64,000 bases of DNA from Echinarachnius parma (GCA_037951105.1 JBAMJV010009070.1:1-64000), one strand, 5' to 3'; shown: positions 11,210-23,531, numbered from the stretch's first letter. The notes: generated by a model not told the origin, from the sequence alone. Program-made: numbers and translations.

Positions 11210-13280
11210 TAGAAGTCGATGTTATTGTTGATGATGGTGTTGTTGGTGGTGGTAATTATAGTAGTGATTGGTAGTGGCGGTGGTAATGATGATGATAGTG
11301 ATATTGTGGGTGGTGGTAGTGCAGGGGCGTCGATTTCTTCTCGCCATTGGGGGAGATGATTCGTCATTTCTACCATCTCTGGCGAGGGAGCGAAGCGACA
11401 ACCCAGCAGCGTGCCAGGGTTTTTTATGGCTAAGGGGGGGGGGGGGGGGGGGGGGGGTGTTAGGGGGCCCCAAAGCTTTTGAATTCAGCTGTTTAGAAAT
11501 TGGAAGATTATTAAGTGTACATTGCAAGCATCATGTTATGAGCTGGGCTTTGTCCAATATGAACTTTAGCCTGATAGATACAGATTTGCAAGCATTCTGA
11601 TGGAACCCTGAATAGCATCTGTCATGGGTTACCCACATTGGGAAGCTTATTGGGGGTCCAGGGGCGGAGCCCCCGGAAGCTTTGGGATTTGTAATATCCA
11701 GATATGAATATGTTGTCTATATGTAAATATAGAGTTAACTATTCTTTAGTTAATTGGCATTTGATTTAGCTGTTTAGAGATTGGAAGAGTATTAAGTGCA
11801 AATTGCAAGCTCCTGCTATGATGAGTGCACTGTCCAAGACATGGATGAATTTTAGTCTGATAGATAAATACTGTCGATTGCAATCATCCTGATGAAACTC
11901 TGAATAGAATAAGTCAAGGGATACCCACATTGGAAAGCTTATTGGGGGTCCAGGGGGCGAAGCCCCCGGAAGCTTTGGGATTTGTAATATCCAGAAATAC
12001 AATTATCTATTGAATAGTTAGCTCAATTTTAGTGAGCGAAGCGCAGACGCACAGTGGGCCAGGATCGCCTGAAAGTTTGCCAAGAGAGAAGTCCTGAATG
12101 AAACTATTTAATGAGTACAGGGCTGGGACTGGGTCAAATAACCTTAATGGGGGTTCCTGGGGCGCAGCCCCGGAAAATTTTGGATTTGGGCAGTTTAGCA
12201 TTATCAAAAAGTGGTTTAAAGAAGACTATATAGTAAAAACTTCCATTCATGAGAGGGGGCAATGCTTCTTAATTTTAATGTTATTATATATTTTTGAACC
12301 CCAAATATTGGGGGGATGATAATACAGGCCATCCCTCCACCTGAAATATTGGGGGGGGGGATATATCCCCCCATCCCCCCCCCCCCCCCCCCCCCATGAT
12401 CGACGCCCCTGTGGTAGTGGTGGTGGTGGTAGTATTTGTAGTTGTGGTGGTAGTGGTGTTGGAGGAGGTGGTGGTTATGATGACATTAATATAGTAGTGA
12501 TTGGTGGTGGTGGTGGTGGTGGTGGTGGAAATGATGATAGTGATATATTAGTGATTAGTGGTGGTGGTGGTGGTGGTGGTAATGATGATGATAGTGATAT
12601 AGGAGTGATCGTGGGTGGTGGTGGTGGTGGTTATGATGAAAATGATATAGAAGTGATTGGTGGTGGTGGTGGAGGTGGTGGTAATGATGATAGTGATATA
12701 CAGTAGTGATTGGTAGTGGTGGTGGTGGTGGTGGTGGTAATGATGATAGTGAAATAGAAGTGATTGGTGGTGGTGGTGGTGGTGGTGGAGGAGGTGTTGG
12801 TAATACTGATTATAATGTAGTATTGATTGGTAGTGGTGGTGGTGGTGTTGGAGGCGGTAGTGGTTATGATGAGAGTGATATACTAGTGGTTGTTGGTGGT
12901 GGTGGTGGAGGTGGTGGAAATGATGATAGTGATATAGTAGTGATTGGTGGTGGTGGTGGTGGTGGTGGTGGTGGTGGTGGTGGTAATGATGATGATAGTG
13001 ATATAGGAGTGATCGTGGGTGGTAGTGGTGGTGGAGGTTGTGGTAATGATGATTATGATGTAGTATTGATTGGTGGTGGTGCTGGTGGTGGAGGTGGTGG
13101 TAATGATGATAATGAAATAGCAGTAATTGGTGGTGGAGGAGGTGGTGGTGGTGGAGGTGGTGGTAATGATGATTGTGATATAGTATTGGTGGTAATGGTG
13201 GAGGTGGTGGTAATGACCATAGTGATATAGTAGTGATAGCGGGTTGTGGTTGTGGTGGTGGTGGTGGTGGTGACACTTTT
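11210..13280. repeat. GGT-rich minisatellite
   Basis: Units of roughly 50-65 bp combine a GGTGGT run with AATGATGATAGTGATATAG and AGTGATTGG. At least a dozen are visible from 12480 to 13230. The stretch 11210-11321 is the same array, cut off by a later insertion (11322-12411). On the + strand much of it reads as Gly-rich blocks followed by NDDSDI and a short hydrophobic word, in two frames broken at 12706. There is no start or splice context, so I treat it as repeat DNA. Confidence 0.85.
11322..12411. mobile_element. hAT-like element inserted in the GGT minisatellite
   Basis: The ends are CAGGGGCGTCGAT (11322) and ATCGACGCCCCTG (to 12411), near-perfect inverted repeats. Flanks are TGGTAGTG at 11314-11321 and TGGTAGTG at 12412-12419. 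An 8-bp duplication with CAGGGG ends is the hAT signature, although the repetitive target weakens the duplication evidence. No transposase frame. The interior holds a diverged duplication (about 11485-11690 and 11765-11995), each copy with GGGGGTCCAGGGGCG and CCCCCGGAAGCTTTGGGATT, and a third partial copy near 12145. There are G and C homopolymers at 11437-11457 and 12377-12395. Confidence 0.8.
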
Positions 13281-14580
13281 GCTGATCATGGTTATTATTA
13301 TGATCATGGTAAAACAGTATTTAAATAAATAAAAGAAGGTAACATTTAAAACAAGAGACTATTAATCAATGTTTGCATTATATAAAAATGACTATGTGTT
13401 TACGACAAATTCAGGTCTTGGTGTTGCCATCAAAATAGATGAAAAGCCATTTTATTATTAAATTAAAACAAATAACATCACCATTAGTTCTTTTAATAAC
13501 ATGAACAAATGAAAAAGTTTTTGTGACATCATATTTTCATATTTAACAGAATCATCAGCAGTAGAAAATAAAGCAGGCATTTTTAAAGACACTAAATATA
13601 TGTGACACAAAAGTAATGAGGAATACAACCCGCTAATCATTATCAAAGTATTACGAAAATGCTACAAATCGCGATTTGAAGTCATTATTACACGTTACTT
13701 GGTTATGGATCTAATCAACCATGCATAGGGCATAAATAGACGGAAACTAAGCTGCAGTGTATATTACACACTTGCTATGCGAGATAATGAACACGCGAAA
13801 ACGAGTGTTAAGTCACACTTTCCACTCGTTTACTTTTGAACAATGGCATTGACCAATGCACGTAATAGTTTACCTTTATGAAGTGGGTGTGTGTCCGTAC
13901 TTTTTGGCCAATTAAACGCATTTATAGAAGTCCTGGAACAGCCATCAGCTATCAGCGCAAGGTACCTCGGCGCAACAGGTGATTGGCAAACGGTACCTGC
14001 ATCATTCACTATTATTAGCATGCAAAATGATAGATCTCATGGCGCGCAGTGAGTGTCGCAAGACCGCTTTCAAAGAAAGAACGTTCGTTGAGAGTGAAAT
14101 ATATGTAATATATTATTTCTCGGTCATCGTTCCACGGGCGTAGACATGACATTGATACCCATTCAAGTGGGGGGGGATGATCTATTCATTCATCGGATTA
14201 CATCCCCCCCAGTTGAATAGGTATTACGTAACTCGCTACGCCAATGCATCGTTCGATGTTAATCATTGATAAACCAGATGATTATGAATAATTAAACGAT
14301 ATGTGACGGATATTAATGTATATATTCGTTGTCTATGTATCGTTATCTCACATTGATGAATATATTAGAGATCAAGGTTTAATACCACAAGTTGCATGTC
14401 ATGGGAGTGATGTCAGTACAATCGTGTTTGCGTATATTTCGCTCTACTGCATGCAATAAATGATTTATATATGCAGATGCTAAAAAGATGTTCTATAGAA
14501 ATCTCGATGTCCTTTATTGGTGGTATACAATGCGGATGGTTTTTCAGTAGCACCATGTTACACTTCATCGAGTGGGGTTA
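13281..14580. other. No gene; small inverted repeat at 14155-14225
   Basis: AT-rich spacer. At 14155-14225 the arms TTGATACCCATTCAAGTGGG and CCCAGTTGAATAGGTATTA face each other, which may be a short MITE or relict. Nothing else is supported. Confidence 0.4.
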
Positions 14581-14939
14581 TTTAAAGGGATCTACAAACA
14601 TTGTTAAAATCCACAAAGCACACTTAGCATCTTTAGCAGTGGTTCATATACTTTGGAACACATGTGTATTTCCCGAATTTCTTTTTTCGTTAGAAAAATA
14701 TAATACGATTAAATTGTTCGGATTTTTAATTATCCACTGGAATGTTATAGCTGTGTACAAAGTCAGTAAAAATGAGTGTGTGAATTTTGGCTCAATACTT
14801 GGTTGTATTACATTCATTTACCATGGAATTTTCACACATTACTAGGTAGACATATTATATAACAGAAATGCATATTGTACCCCCTTGTACCAACCACTTG
14901 TCACTTTGTGCACATGTCAAAAGTTACTGGATCCCTTAA
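14581..14939. mobile_element. MITE family 1 (copy b, diverged)
   Basis: It starts TTTAAAGGGATCTAC and ends GTTACTGGATCCCTTAAA. Interior words TTATCCACTGG, TGTACAAAGTCAGT and CACTTTGTGCACATGTC match the family. The 124-residue frame starting at 14471 lies largely in this element and is not a gene. Confidence 0.75.
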
Positions 14940-15074
14940 ATATTGAAAAGGATTGAAGAAGTGGTATATCAAGGAGTATACAGACCATCTGAAGAAAATA
15001 ATGCCACATAGAGCATGCCGCAGACAGGAAGACAGTATCCCTACTAGATTTGGCGATTTCGATCATAGAGAATA

Positions 15075-15905
15075 GAGGGGGTGTTTCAAAAAGATCCTAA
15101 GGCGACCTTAAAGGGATGCCTGTAAAGTGTCAGATATTGCACAAAATGACATTTGAGACTTCAATCCTATAATAATATCATTGTAAAATACAATTGAAAG
15201 ATTTGTGAAAGTTTGAAAGAAAACGAACACTGTTTACCTATATAATAGTGAAAAAAACGAATATTGAGTTCATATTTTATCACCGAATACTGATGGCCTG
15301 CCGTAGATTTGTCGCAGTAATAATCATCCGTTTACGATATCCGCACCCGTGTATGTTTACATACGGTACAGAATTCATGGAATTTGCGCGCGCTCGGCTC
15401 AAAATTCAGTCGGGTCGGGAAGGTTTCCCATGCGCGCTGGCCGGACGTGTTTAGCTACGGCAATTGTACTTGTTATCAAAAGCGTTAGCTAACGCTTTTG
15501 AAATAATGATTTTCAATGATAATTATCTTCATACTAAAGGGATATTTGAACAAATCTAACCCTATTTTATTCCTCTCTTACCATAAGCTAAACAACACGG
15601 CAGAAGAGAAACGAGGAAGCTCCAAGTATTTTTCGGGGAGTTAGACACTTTACAGGCATCCCTTTAATACTAACTATTAAAGTTGGACTTGAAAATTATG
15701 GAAATCCATTATAATTATGATTGTTAAACGAGTTCTTTAAACAGTATTATAATTTTGATGAAAATCAGTAAAATTTTTTGTTCTAAAAGAGACTTCAAGT
15801 TATTGAGGTAAAATTTGTAGAAATTTAAAAAATATTCGCATTTTGGGCTCATGAATATTATGTTGAATTCCGAATTTATAGTCCAACTTAGTATTAAGCT
15901 CTCCC
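15075..15905. mobile_element. GGGGGTGTTTCA-type element split by another MITE
   Basis: The left part GGGGGTGTTTCAAAAAGATC (15076-15107) and the right part TAGTCCAACTTAGTATTAAG (to about 15900) resemble the ends of the 34425-34742 family. A second element occupies 15108-15667 between them. Confidence 0.5.
15108..15667. mobile_element. TTAAAGGG MITE family 4
   Basis: The ends are TTAAAGGGATGCCTGTAAAG and CTTTACAGGCATCCCTTTAA, perfectly inverted. The interior is noncoding, apart from an unsupported short frame at 15248. It looks inserted into the older element at 15075-15905. Confidence 0.85.
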
Positions 15906-15930
15906 CCCCCCCCCCCCCCCCCCCCCCCCC
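15902..15930. repeat. Poly-C tract
   Basis: About 28 consecutive C residues next to the right edge of the split element. Confidence 0.95.
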
Positions 15931-16249
15931 AAGGACCCATCAGGTTCCCTTATAGGCAATGGAATAAGCTAGGCTAAAACAATTAATTGTATACATTTTT
16001 GTTATTATTAAAGTGGAATGTGGAATTTGTTGTTTTCCTGTACCAGAATTACCGGAAGAAAAGCTTGAGAACAATTTAACTAATGTAAATATGATGATGA
16101 AAATCCCTTCAATTTAATTTTGGTAATCTAATGTCGATAATTGTGTTGCAATATTGATAGAGGCCTAATAGAGTAAGAACAATTTGTTTGATCAGAAAAA
16201 AGCTCAAGGTTCAAAACATACGTACATCCTGGTAATTATGTTCTAAAAC
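15931..16249. other. No gene seen
   Basis: AT-rich spacer between two MITEs. No coding signature. Confidence 0.4.
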
Positions 16250-16644
16250 TTAAAGGGATCTAGTATAGTAGTAACTTTGTTGACATGTGCAAAAAGTGAT
16301 GAATGGTTGATGCAATGTATATTGTTGTTATCTCATATGTCCACAGGGTATTGTGTAAAGATTTCAAGTCAAATGGACATTGCATGGCCAAGTAATGAGC
16401 GAAAATGCAAAGTGATAGTCACTAACTCACTGCACTCACTTTGTACACAGTAAGAAAAACTCCACCGGAGTTTTTCTTATCTGAATACTTCGATCGTACA
16501 TATCTTTGTAACGAAAGGGAAATTTGAAAAACCGAAACCGGTTCAATGATTTTATTGTTAATACGAATACAACAAGGTATGAGGGAACCGCTAGAAATCA
16601 AATTTTATTTTGAGGATTTGGACAATGTTACTAAGTCCCTTTAA
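16250..16644. mobile_element. MITE family 1 (copy c, complete)
   Basis: It runs from TTAAAGGGATCTAGTATAG to GTTACTAAGTCCCTTTAA. The full interior is present, in reverse orientation relative to copy a. Confidence 0.85.
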
Positions 16645-17789
16645 AGTGATCCTTTAACTTGATATTTTTCCCCAAATTGATATTTGAGTCATCATTCATA
16701 TACCAATATCATTGGGAGATTCTTGAGAATGATATGTGAGATAGAAAAGTAATACTGTTTACCAATATAGCGGGGGGGAAAAGTGAATTGATGTCTCATT
16801 TTATCCCGATCGTTTGTACACGTATTTTAATTAAGGTACTATTGAGGATTCAGTCTCCGAATCGGAATACTCTTAACTACGGTTGAAAGCGTCTACATAA
16901 GCTTTAGAATTCAACCTTAAATATCTCCATAATTAGGGAGACATGTTTGAAATAATCAAAACCCAGTTCTCTTTTCTGTTACCATAAGCCATACAACAGG
17001 GTACAATAGAAGTGTAAAAGCACCGAGTGATTTTGATTTAATTTTCACAAAGTTGATAGATCCCTTTAATATCATTGTACGTGCAGGGGTAGGTAAGCAA
17101 TTTTTGCAGTGGAAATGGGAATTCCCATACACAATCGAATGACTTCATTATTTGCATGAACCGGGGGTGCGTAGTCCTATGTTTTCATAATTATACGACT
17201 GCATCGTACTAGTCGGGACCTACCAAGCATGCCAAGTGGGTTTCCCAAAATGAAAGTGCTATGGTCAAGTGAACTGCATTTCAACTCATGTTCAACTCGC
17301 ATGTTTTGCAAAGTTATACGTCGAGTCCATTATAAATGTTCTCATTTGAGTCATTCTTAAGTACAGATACATATCCCCTTTTTGAACTGAATAGAACAGA
17401 AAAGATGTTTGCATCGATGGAACAAAATAGGTGAGACACCGAACACATTATAGCGAAGGCTATACAAACATATCTATAGAAACACGACAAAGCATTCCAG
17501 CTCAATATTCTGGGACCACTTATTGTTATGCGATCAGCTGTGCATACTGCTGGACGTGTATAGGGGTAACGGGGCGCCCCCTACTCGAATTGAAAGAATC
17601 AATGACAGCGGAGAGAGAGAAGAGAACAATTATAAAAAATAGAGAAAGTACAGTTTTGCTGTTTCAGCTGGTTCATTAACATTGTGTGCTCTTTCAAATT
17701 TTACACTGAGTTGTGCATTTCCTCACTGGAAAATATTTCTCGAAGCGGTTGAGGTGCTTAGATATGAAATTGTCTACGGGATAATTTCA
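16645..17789. other. No gene seen
   Basis: AT-rich spacer. The words GAGTGATTTTGATTTAATTTTCACAAAG and TTGATAGATCCCTTTAA near 17030-17070 resemble a worn TTAAAGGG MITE end. Short frames at 17314-17679 lack any family signature. Confidence 0.4.
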
Positions 17790-17978
17790 TGCCGTATACA
17801 AAATAAGTACAATTAGTTAGTGAATATCACTTTGCATTTTTGCTCAAATCTCAGCCAGAAAACATCCAACGTGAAATGTTGACACATTACTTTGTGGACA
17901 TATCAGATCACTCCAATACACTTTTGTTAATCACTCATCACTTGTTGCACTTGCAAACAAAGTTACTAGATCCCTTTC
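17790..17978. mobile_element. MITE family 1 (copy d, right half)
   Basis: Words TAGTGAATATCACTTTGCAT, TTTTTGCTC and the end CAAAGTTACTAGATCCCTTT match family 1. The left half is missing or too diverged to place. Confidence 0.7.
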
Positions 17979-18101
17979 ATGCTTTTACATTAATATCCAC
18001 TTTTGAAATTTTGAAGACGAAATTCTTTTTTAAACATTTTATCATCATCTTTTAGTCATGGGTTAGAGTTCCAATGTTTGAAACCACATGTGGCTCTGTC
18101 T

Positions 18102-18437
18102 TTAACCCATCAAAGACGGTGTCCCACATATTAGTGGGTTGGTAGACCTACACTTCAGCAAGAAGATACAAAGTTATATGAGGTATACCAGAAGAAAGAG
18201 CATACATTTCTCTATTTTTAGATCCCTATTTTGTTAGTCCACCTTCTTTAGTTATGGTTTAATGATTTTTATTATTGCGTAGATCGCTATAATTTAGGAA
18301 AATACTTAAATTGGCAACACATTGTGATATTTTTAAACAGATTTCGGCGTTCAAATTGGCAACTTTGTGGCAAAGTCACTTCATATTTGTCTTAAATTGT
18401 AATTACTAAATATTTTCCACCTATTTTTATGTCATTA
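18102..18437. mobile_element. AACCCATCA MITE (truncated, inverted copy)
   Basis: It starts AACCCATCAAAGACG and carries the reverse complement of the interior of the 2038-2468 element, including CCACATATTAGTGGG. The far end is cut by the next family 1 copy. Confidence 0.65.
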
Positions 18438-18706
18438 AAAGGCCTATCTAGTAACATGGTCCAAATCCTCGAAACGTAAATATATTGGAACTGTAGCGGT
18501 TCTCTCATATCTTGTTATGTTGGTATTACCAATATAGAAACATGGGACAAGTTTCTGTTTTTCGAATTTCCCTTTCTTTAAAAAGATAGTTACGATTGAA
18601 GTGTTCGGATGTTTAACTATCCACTGGATAGTCATACTCGTGTACAAAGTCAGTGCAATGAATTAGTAAACATCACTTTGCATTTTTGCTCATTACTCGG
18701 CCATTT
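18437..18706. mobile_element. MITE family 1 (copy e, truncated)
   Basis: The left end is worn (AGGCCTATCTAGTAACATGG). Interior words GCGGTTCTCTCATATCTTGT and GCTCATTACTCGGCCAT follow, and the copy stops at about 18706 where simple-sequence DNA begins. Confidence 0.7.
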
Positions 18707-18729
18707 TTATTGGGTGTGCACACTCTTTG

Positions 18730-18918
18730 TATTCCTTTATTTTCATGTTTTATTACTTTATTTTCTTATGTTTTTGTTTGTTTATTTTCATGTGTTATTA
18801 CTTTATTTTCTTATGTTTTTTTGTTTATTTTCATGTTTTATTACTTTATTTTCTTATGTTTTTTGGGGGGTTTATTTTCATGTTTTATTACTTTATTTTC
18901 TTATGTTTTTTTATGTTT
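18730..18918. repeat. ~45-bp T-rich minisatellite, four copies
   Basis: Four units of TTTATTTTCATGTTTTATTA followed by CTTTATTTTCTTATG plus a variable T-rich spacer. Phe/Tyr-rich frames across it in all three phases are artefacts. Confidence 0.85.
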
Positions 18919-19272
18919 TTTTTTTTATTGATTTTGTCAATTTGTTCGGGGGGAGGGAGACGTGCCCCCCCCCCCTCCCCCTCCTCTCCCTCCATGCCCC
19001 CGTAGTTCCCAACTGGTCGGAGCAATCGTCATCGGAGCAAATGTCATGTCGCGGTACCCACATCCGTTCCCTTTAAAAACGTCATTATGTGATTGTCATG
19101 CGTGGGACTGTAGAGGGCGCTGTCGAAGTGATACAATACACCCATCGACACCGCGGTTGGCCATTTGTTACTATGCTAGTATACTGTGCGCATTGTGTAT
19201 TTCGCACCGTGCTCAAGGCGTTCGCAAGATGGCACCGCGCGTCTGATTTCAAAGTCAAACCTACCTTCAAAT
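18919..19272. other. No gene; GC-richer spacer
   Basis: G/C-tract-flanked spacer containing CCCCCCCCCCCTCCCCCTCC near 18966. No supported coding exon. Confidence 0.4.
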
Positions 19273-20211
19273 GGATCTAGAAAATTTAGTTGACATGTGC
19301 AAAAAGTGATGAATATAGTTTGTCAAAATGTGTTTTGTTGTGATTTGATATAATGTCCACTTAGTAATGTGTGAACATTTCACGTTAAATGTATGTTATA
19401 TGGCCGAGTAATGAGCGGGAATGGAACGTGATATTTGCTTACTCATTACACTTACGTTGTACACAGTTATTTAAACTTTCCTGTAGATAATTACAAATCC
19501 GAACACTTTAATCGTAAATATCTTTTAAACAAAAAGGGAAAAAAAAAACGAAACCTGTTCCATGCTAAGAATGCAACAAGGTTTTAAAAGGATAGTTGGG
19601 TTTTGGTAAAGAGAGTACAGTTTTGGTCAAACTGAATTTTAGTAACCAAAACCTGCACCGTTACATTACAAACTAACACTTATAACTCCATCATGCTCGA
19701 AAGAAATACAAAATTTAAAATGACTAACTAACAAGTCTGTTATCATTAAAAAAAGAGCCGTTAAAACTCAAGAGGGCGCTTTCTAAAAACTTATTGGTTC
19801 CAACCATTTTTAATAAAATATTGTGATGTTATGCTGAAATTGTGATTAGATAGAGAGATAATCAACAACTATTTAAGAACTTCTTTTGTCAATTTTTGAA
19901 AAGAGGAAGCATTTAAAACAAATTTGTAACGGCTGGTTCAAAATTATCGAATAATTGTGGGGCCCCACAATTATTACAAATGGTTATGTTTATATTTCTG
20001 AACCGATTTTGATCAAATCAAGTTTACTCTGTCATTAAAATTGTATATTATGCTCTTTCAAATTTGACACTTAGTTTTTCATTATCTCCCAAACAAATTA
20101 TTTTGTGTATCGCCCTCTATACCAAAACACAACTATCCCTTTAATACACCACTAGTCTAGAGTTCTACGAAATATTTGTGGATTTGGACAATGTTACTCG
20201 GTCCCTTTAAA
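19273..20211. mobile_element. MITE family 1 (copy f) interrupted by family 2
   Basis: The left part starts at ATCTAGAAAATTTAGTTGAC and runs to GAATGCAACAAGG. The right part resumes with AGTCTAGAGTTCTACG and ends GTTACTCGGTCCCTTTAA. A complete family 2 element (19584-20144) sits between them. Confidence 0.75.
19584..20144. mobile_element. TTAAAGGG MITE family 2 (complete)
   Basis: The ends are AAAGGATAGTTGGGTTTTGG and CCAAAACACAACTATCCCTT. Interior words are CAAACTGAATTTTAGTAACC, AGGGCGCTTTC, GTGGGGCCCCACAATTATTA and CGCCCTCTATACC. Other copies lie at 40759-41119 (truncated), 44129-44699 and 62408-62951. Confidence 0.85.
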
Positions 20212-22089
20212 CAAGGCTTGGCGTGCATCTCCTTCGAATTTTAACCATCTGTTGTTGCAAGAATCTAGCTCTTACCTTATTTGGTAATACTTGCACATAA
20301 TCATATGGTACATTATAATACAAATGGAGGTAAACACTGTCTTCTGTAATAAATACAGAACTTCGACCCTGGTTGTGAAAAGAATCATGGCCCCCACCCT
20401 TTTCTAAACATGGAGGACGTTATCGCTTGGTTTCTTTGAACGTATGTTATTACGAAATGCATGTAAAAATAGAAACAGCACTTTGCAGTGTCGTAGCTAT
20501 AGGTGGGAGGAGGCATCGGGGCATGTGCCCCTCGCCCCCTCCCTTCAATTATTTGACAAAACAATCGACACGAAATGGTTGAAAATAAACGAATAATTAT
20601 AATGAAGTATGCCCCAATAGTATGGGTGTGTCCCCCATGATGTTGCGCCCGCACCCCACTCTCCAATCTATGTACCCCAAACTATAACATGACTATGAAG
20701 TGTAAAGCTCACGGTACGCCCTTCCACTTCCAAATATGGTGGTATTGTGATCGCAAATATGAACTACAATACAATACAATATGAATAGTTTTGCGCAATT
20801 CGTGTGCGTATTTGGTTTTCGGGTATTGCCTGTCTGCCCTGCTGACATTGGGCTGTTGTGAATGTGCACTGAGGTCTCACGGGCGTGTGCTTCAATTGGA
20901 AAAACAACCTACATTCAGACAAAAGATGCTCTTGTTGCTTGAAATACCTTTTTGTTACTAGAGTCCCACTAGAGCTAGACTTTGGCGGTGAAATGCAAGT
21001 TCCATATTGATCGAATACATGCTTTTGAATGCGGAAGGAGAGCAAAAAGTCATGAAATAATGTTCTGCATGAGCATGACATAGGCAAGGATACATTGGAC
21101 CTGCGTTTTGATTCAGGTGATTAGGCACATGGATTCACGGGAACACGTATAGTACAAACGTTTGCTATAACTGTTATAATTAAGGGTTCCCCAAGTTAAA
21201 TCCTGAAACAATTGGAACAGGACTTGGTAAGTAAACCAAATATTTTGATATACTGTAGCTTTTTTTTAAATGAATTATTCGATTTTGTAAATGTGATGTA
21301 ACTTAATGTATACTTTGTACACTCCTGTTGTAAGGCGGGGGATAACCTATAAGTTGATGTTTGTACATGCATTTTGTTAATGATTGACTAAAGTATAGTT
21401 ATAGATGAATATATAAATTACGTTCTCATTCATTTTAGCATGACAAGAATGTTTAAGTTCGTATTATTTTGGGCTACGAAAGACCCTGTATTGGTCATAT
21501 GTGCTGGTGTTGTCTATTCATAAATGTACCTTGTAAGTTTAATTGCGGGAATATAGTTGTTTGAAAAGGGAACAGTATGAAAATAATGTAAAATATATGA
21601 CAATTTCCTTTGACTATAGCGTCAGGATTTTTTCTATTTATGTGGTTGGGATAATTTCCCAGCTTTGGTTATTTGATACTAGTTTGAATTATTAATTGGA
21701 TTTGCTTACTTGACTTATCTGATTAGTTCGTGCAAGTATTTAGTTATTATTTTCTAAAATGTGTCTTGAAATAATCATAATTATTTACTTGTCGAATAAG
21801 GTCAACCACGAAAGTTATAGGGCATCATGATTCTGTCCCATATGTTACAGATTTAAAATGGAAACATATAATTTATATAATAGGAACCGCCTGCTAACTA
21901 ACTATTGGTGTTTTGTTTGTTAACGTAGTTATGACATATAATACATAATAATAATGTCATAATTATGTTGATAGATAGTAATAATAATATCATAGTTGTT
22001 GCTACCTTTACCATAATTATAAGATAAGACAGGCCTACAAAATGTTTCCTAATTGTTAACATCTAGTGGTAATTGTGTGAGAAAAGTTC
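20212..22089. other. No gene seen in 1.9 kb
   Basis: AT-rich spacer. Short frames at 20385-21087 show no recognisable domain or splice-supported structure. I see no internal repeats beyond small AT-rich words. Confidence 0.4.
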
Positions 22090-22810
22090 AATGTTCAATA
22101 TTCAATGTTCAAATTTATTTCATTTTCAACAAGAAGGTACATATATTTACAATGAATAAGTCACAACAACATTTGTGAAAGTATAAACAATAAATTATAA
22201 ACATTGGCAATCAAAATTTATGTTGATATAATTATTAATTAAAATACAATGAATTAAGATACAACGAAATTTTGAAATTTTTAAATAAGGTACAATTAAA
22301 TTTTGACATTTAGAAATAATCATGTTATAAAAGCGGAATCAGAAAGTGAACGAATGTTGCTGTATGTTTAAATTTCAAGTGAAAATGGAGGGATCCACTA
22401 AAAAGCATGGCTTGTAGAATGTAGAATCCCTCAAAAATTAATGTTTTACAAAATAATGAAAGTATCAAATACGGGGAAAAATACGAAAAATTATGAATAA
22501 TAAGAAAAGACAAAAAAAAAAAAAAAATAGATAGCAAATATACAGTGTAGTATTACAAAAAATGTAATTATTACAAAACTGATAAGGATTCAAAATAGTG
22601 TTGTGCCTACGGAGACTACTGAAGAGAACATGTATGAAAAAATAAGACGCAGTGTGGAAGCATACTTGGACAAGATGATGCTGTACAAAAGATGATGAAA
22701 ATATAGAAAGTATGAATGGAATGAGAAGGTATGGAATGAGAAGGTATGGACCTGCAAGACTAAAAGAAAATGTATAAAATAAAATTAAAACAAAAACTTC
22801 ATACAAATTA
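22090..22810 (-). mobile_element. Probable LINE 3' tail (minus orientation)
   Basis: It starts TTCAATATTCAATGTTCAAA then TTTATTTCATTTTCAACAAG, which reads on the minus strand as an A-rich LINE tail with GAAAT words. No protein similarity is visible in what follows, so the extent is a guess. Confidence 0.35.
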
Positions 22811-22954
22811 AGAGAATAAGAAATATTATTTCATTAAAATAGCGGCGCAATTTCCAGAATAAGCAACAATAATGATGAATGGTTCTTTTACATGATACTA
22901 TTCTGAATATTATAGAAACTCAATCAGTAATTTAACAAATTGCATACACAGATA

Positions 22955-23515
22955 CAGGAACATATGGTGGGTCCTGTTTTAACTCTATGGGGATCGCGAA
23001 ATCTATATTAGTATAGGGAACAGGTTAATGCAACAATATACTATTACAAACATTGTCGACCTAATTACATTAATTATTGTTTTGCTAAAAACGTAACTAC
23101 CAAAAGTAAATAGAAACAAACACACCAATTATGATTATATAAATATTGTTTTAGTGCATGTACGATGAGGAGTGGTAAACAAACAAAACACCTAAAAAAC
23201 GTGATCATTCCAAAATAATTATGACAATATATATCAATCATATGGGGGTTGCAATATCAATATTATTAGAGACCAGGTTCACGATATTCACAGGTTACAC
23301 AAAATCATAACAATTATTGTAATGCTACAAACGTAATTACCCAAGGTTAATCGAAATTGAAACACAATTATGATTATATTATTTGTTTTTAAATGCATGT
23401 AAGATAAGGAGAGGTAACCAAACCGAACACCTATACAACGTGATGATTCCAAAATAATTCTTACAATCTATAAAATAGACCAACGTTATGACGTCATGCA
23501 AACAAGTTTACACAA
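22955..23515. repeat. Two ~280-bp diverged tandem repeats
   Basis: Units at about 22955-23225 and 23226-23515 share ATGGGGATTGCAA-type words, GGTTCACGATAT, CAAACACACCAATTATGATT and the end AACGTTATGACGTCATG. A third unit is at 24958-25258, separated by two transposons. Confidence 0.65.
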
Positions 23516-23531
23516 TGCGCACTTGTTTGTG

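Noticed and set aside
12497..13230. RTX-type calcium-binding glycine repeats
   Set aside because: The blocks are simple GGT runs without the GGxGxD nonapeptide spacing, and the frame is broken at 12706.
12548..13307. Antisense His/Tyr-rich and Thr/Pro-rich frames across the GGT array
   Set aside because: Low-complexity translation of the minisatellite complement; no codon bias, splice or start context.
14471..14845. 124-residue frame with hydrophobic segments
   Set aside because: It lies mainly inside a copy of MITE family 1, whose other copies do not keep this frame.
18609..19076. 155-residue Phe/Tyr-rich frame resembling a membrane protein
   Set aside because: Created by the T-rich 45-bp minisatellite; all three phases look alike.
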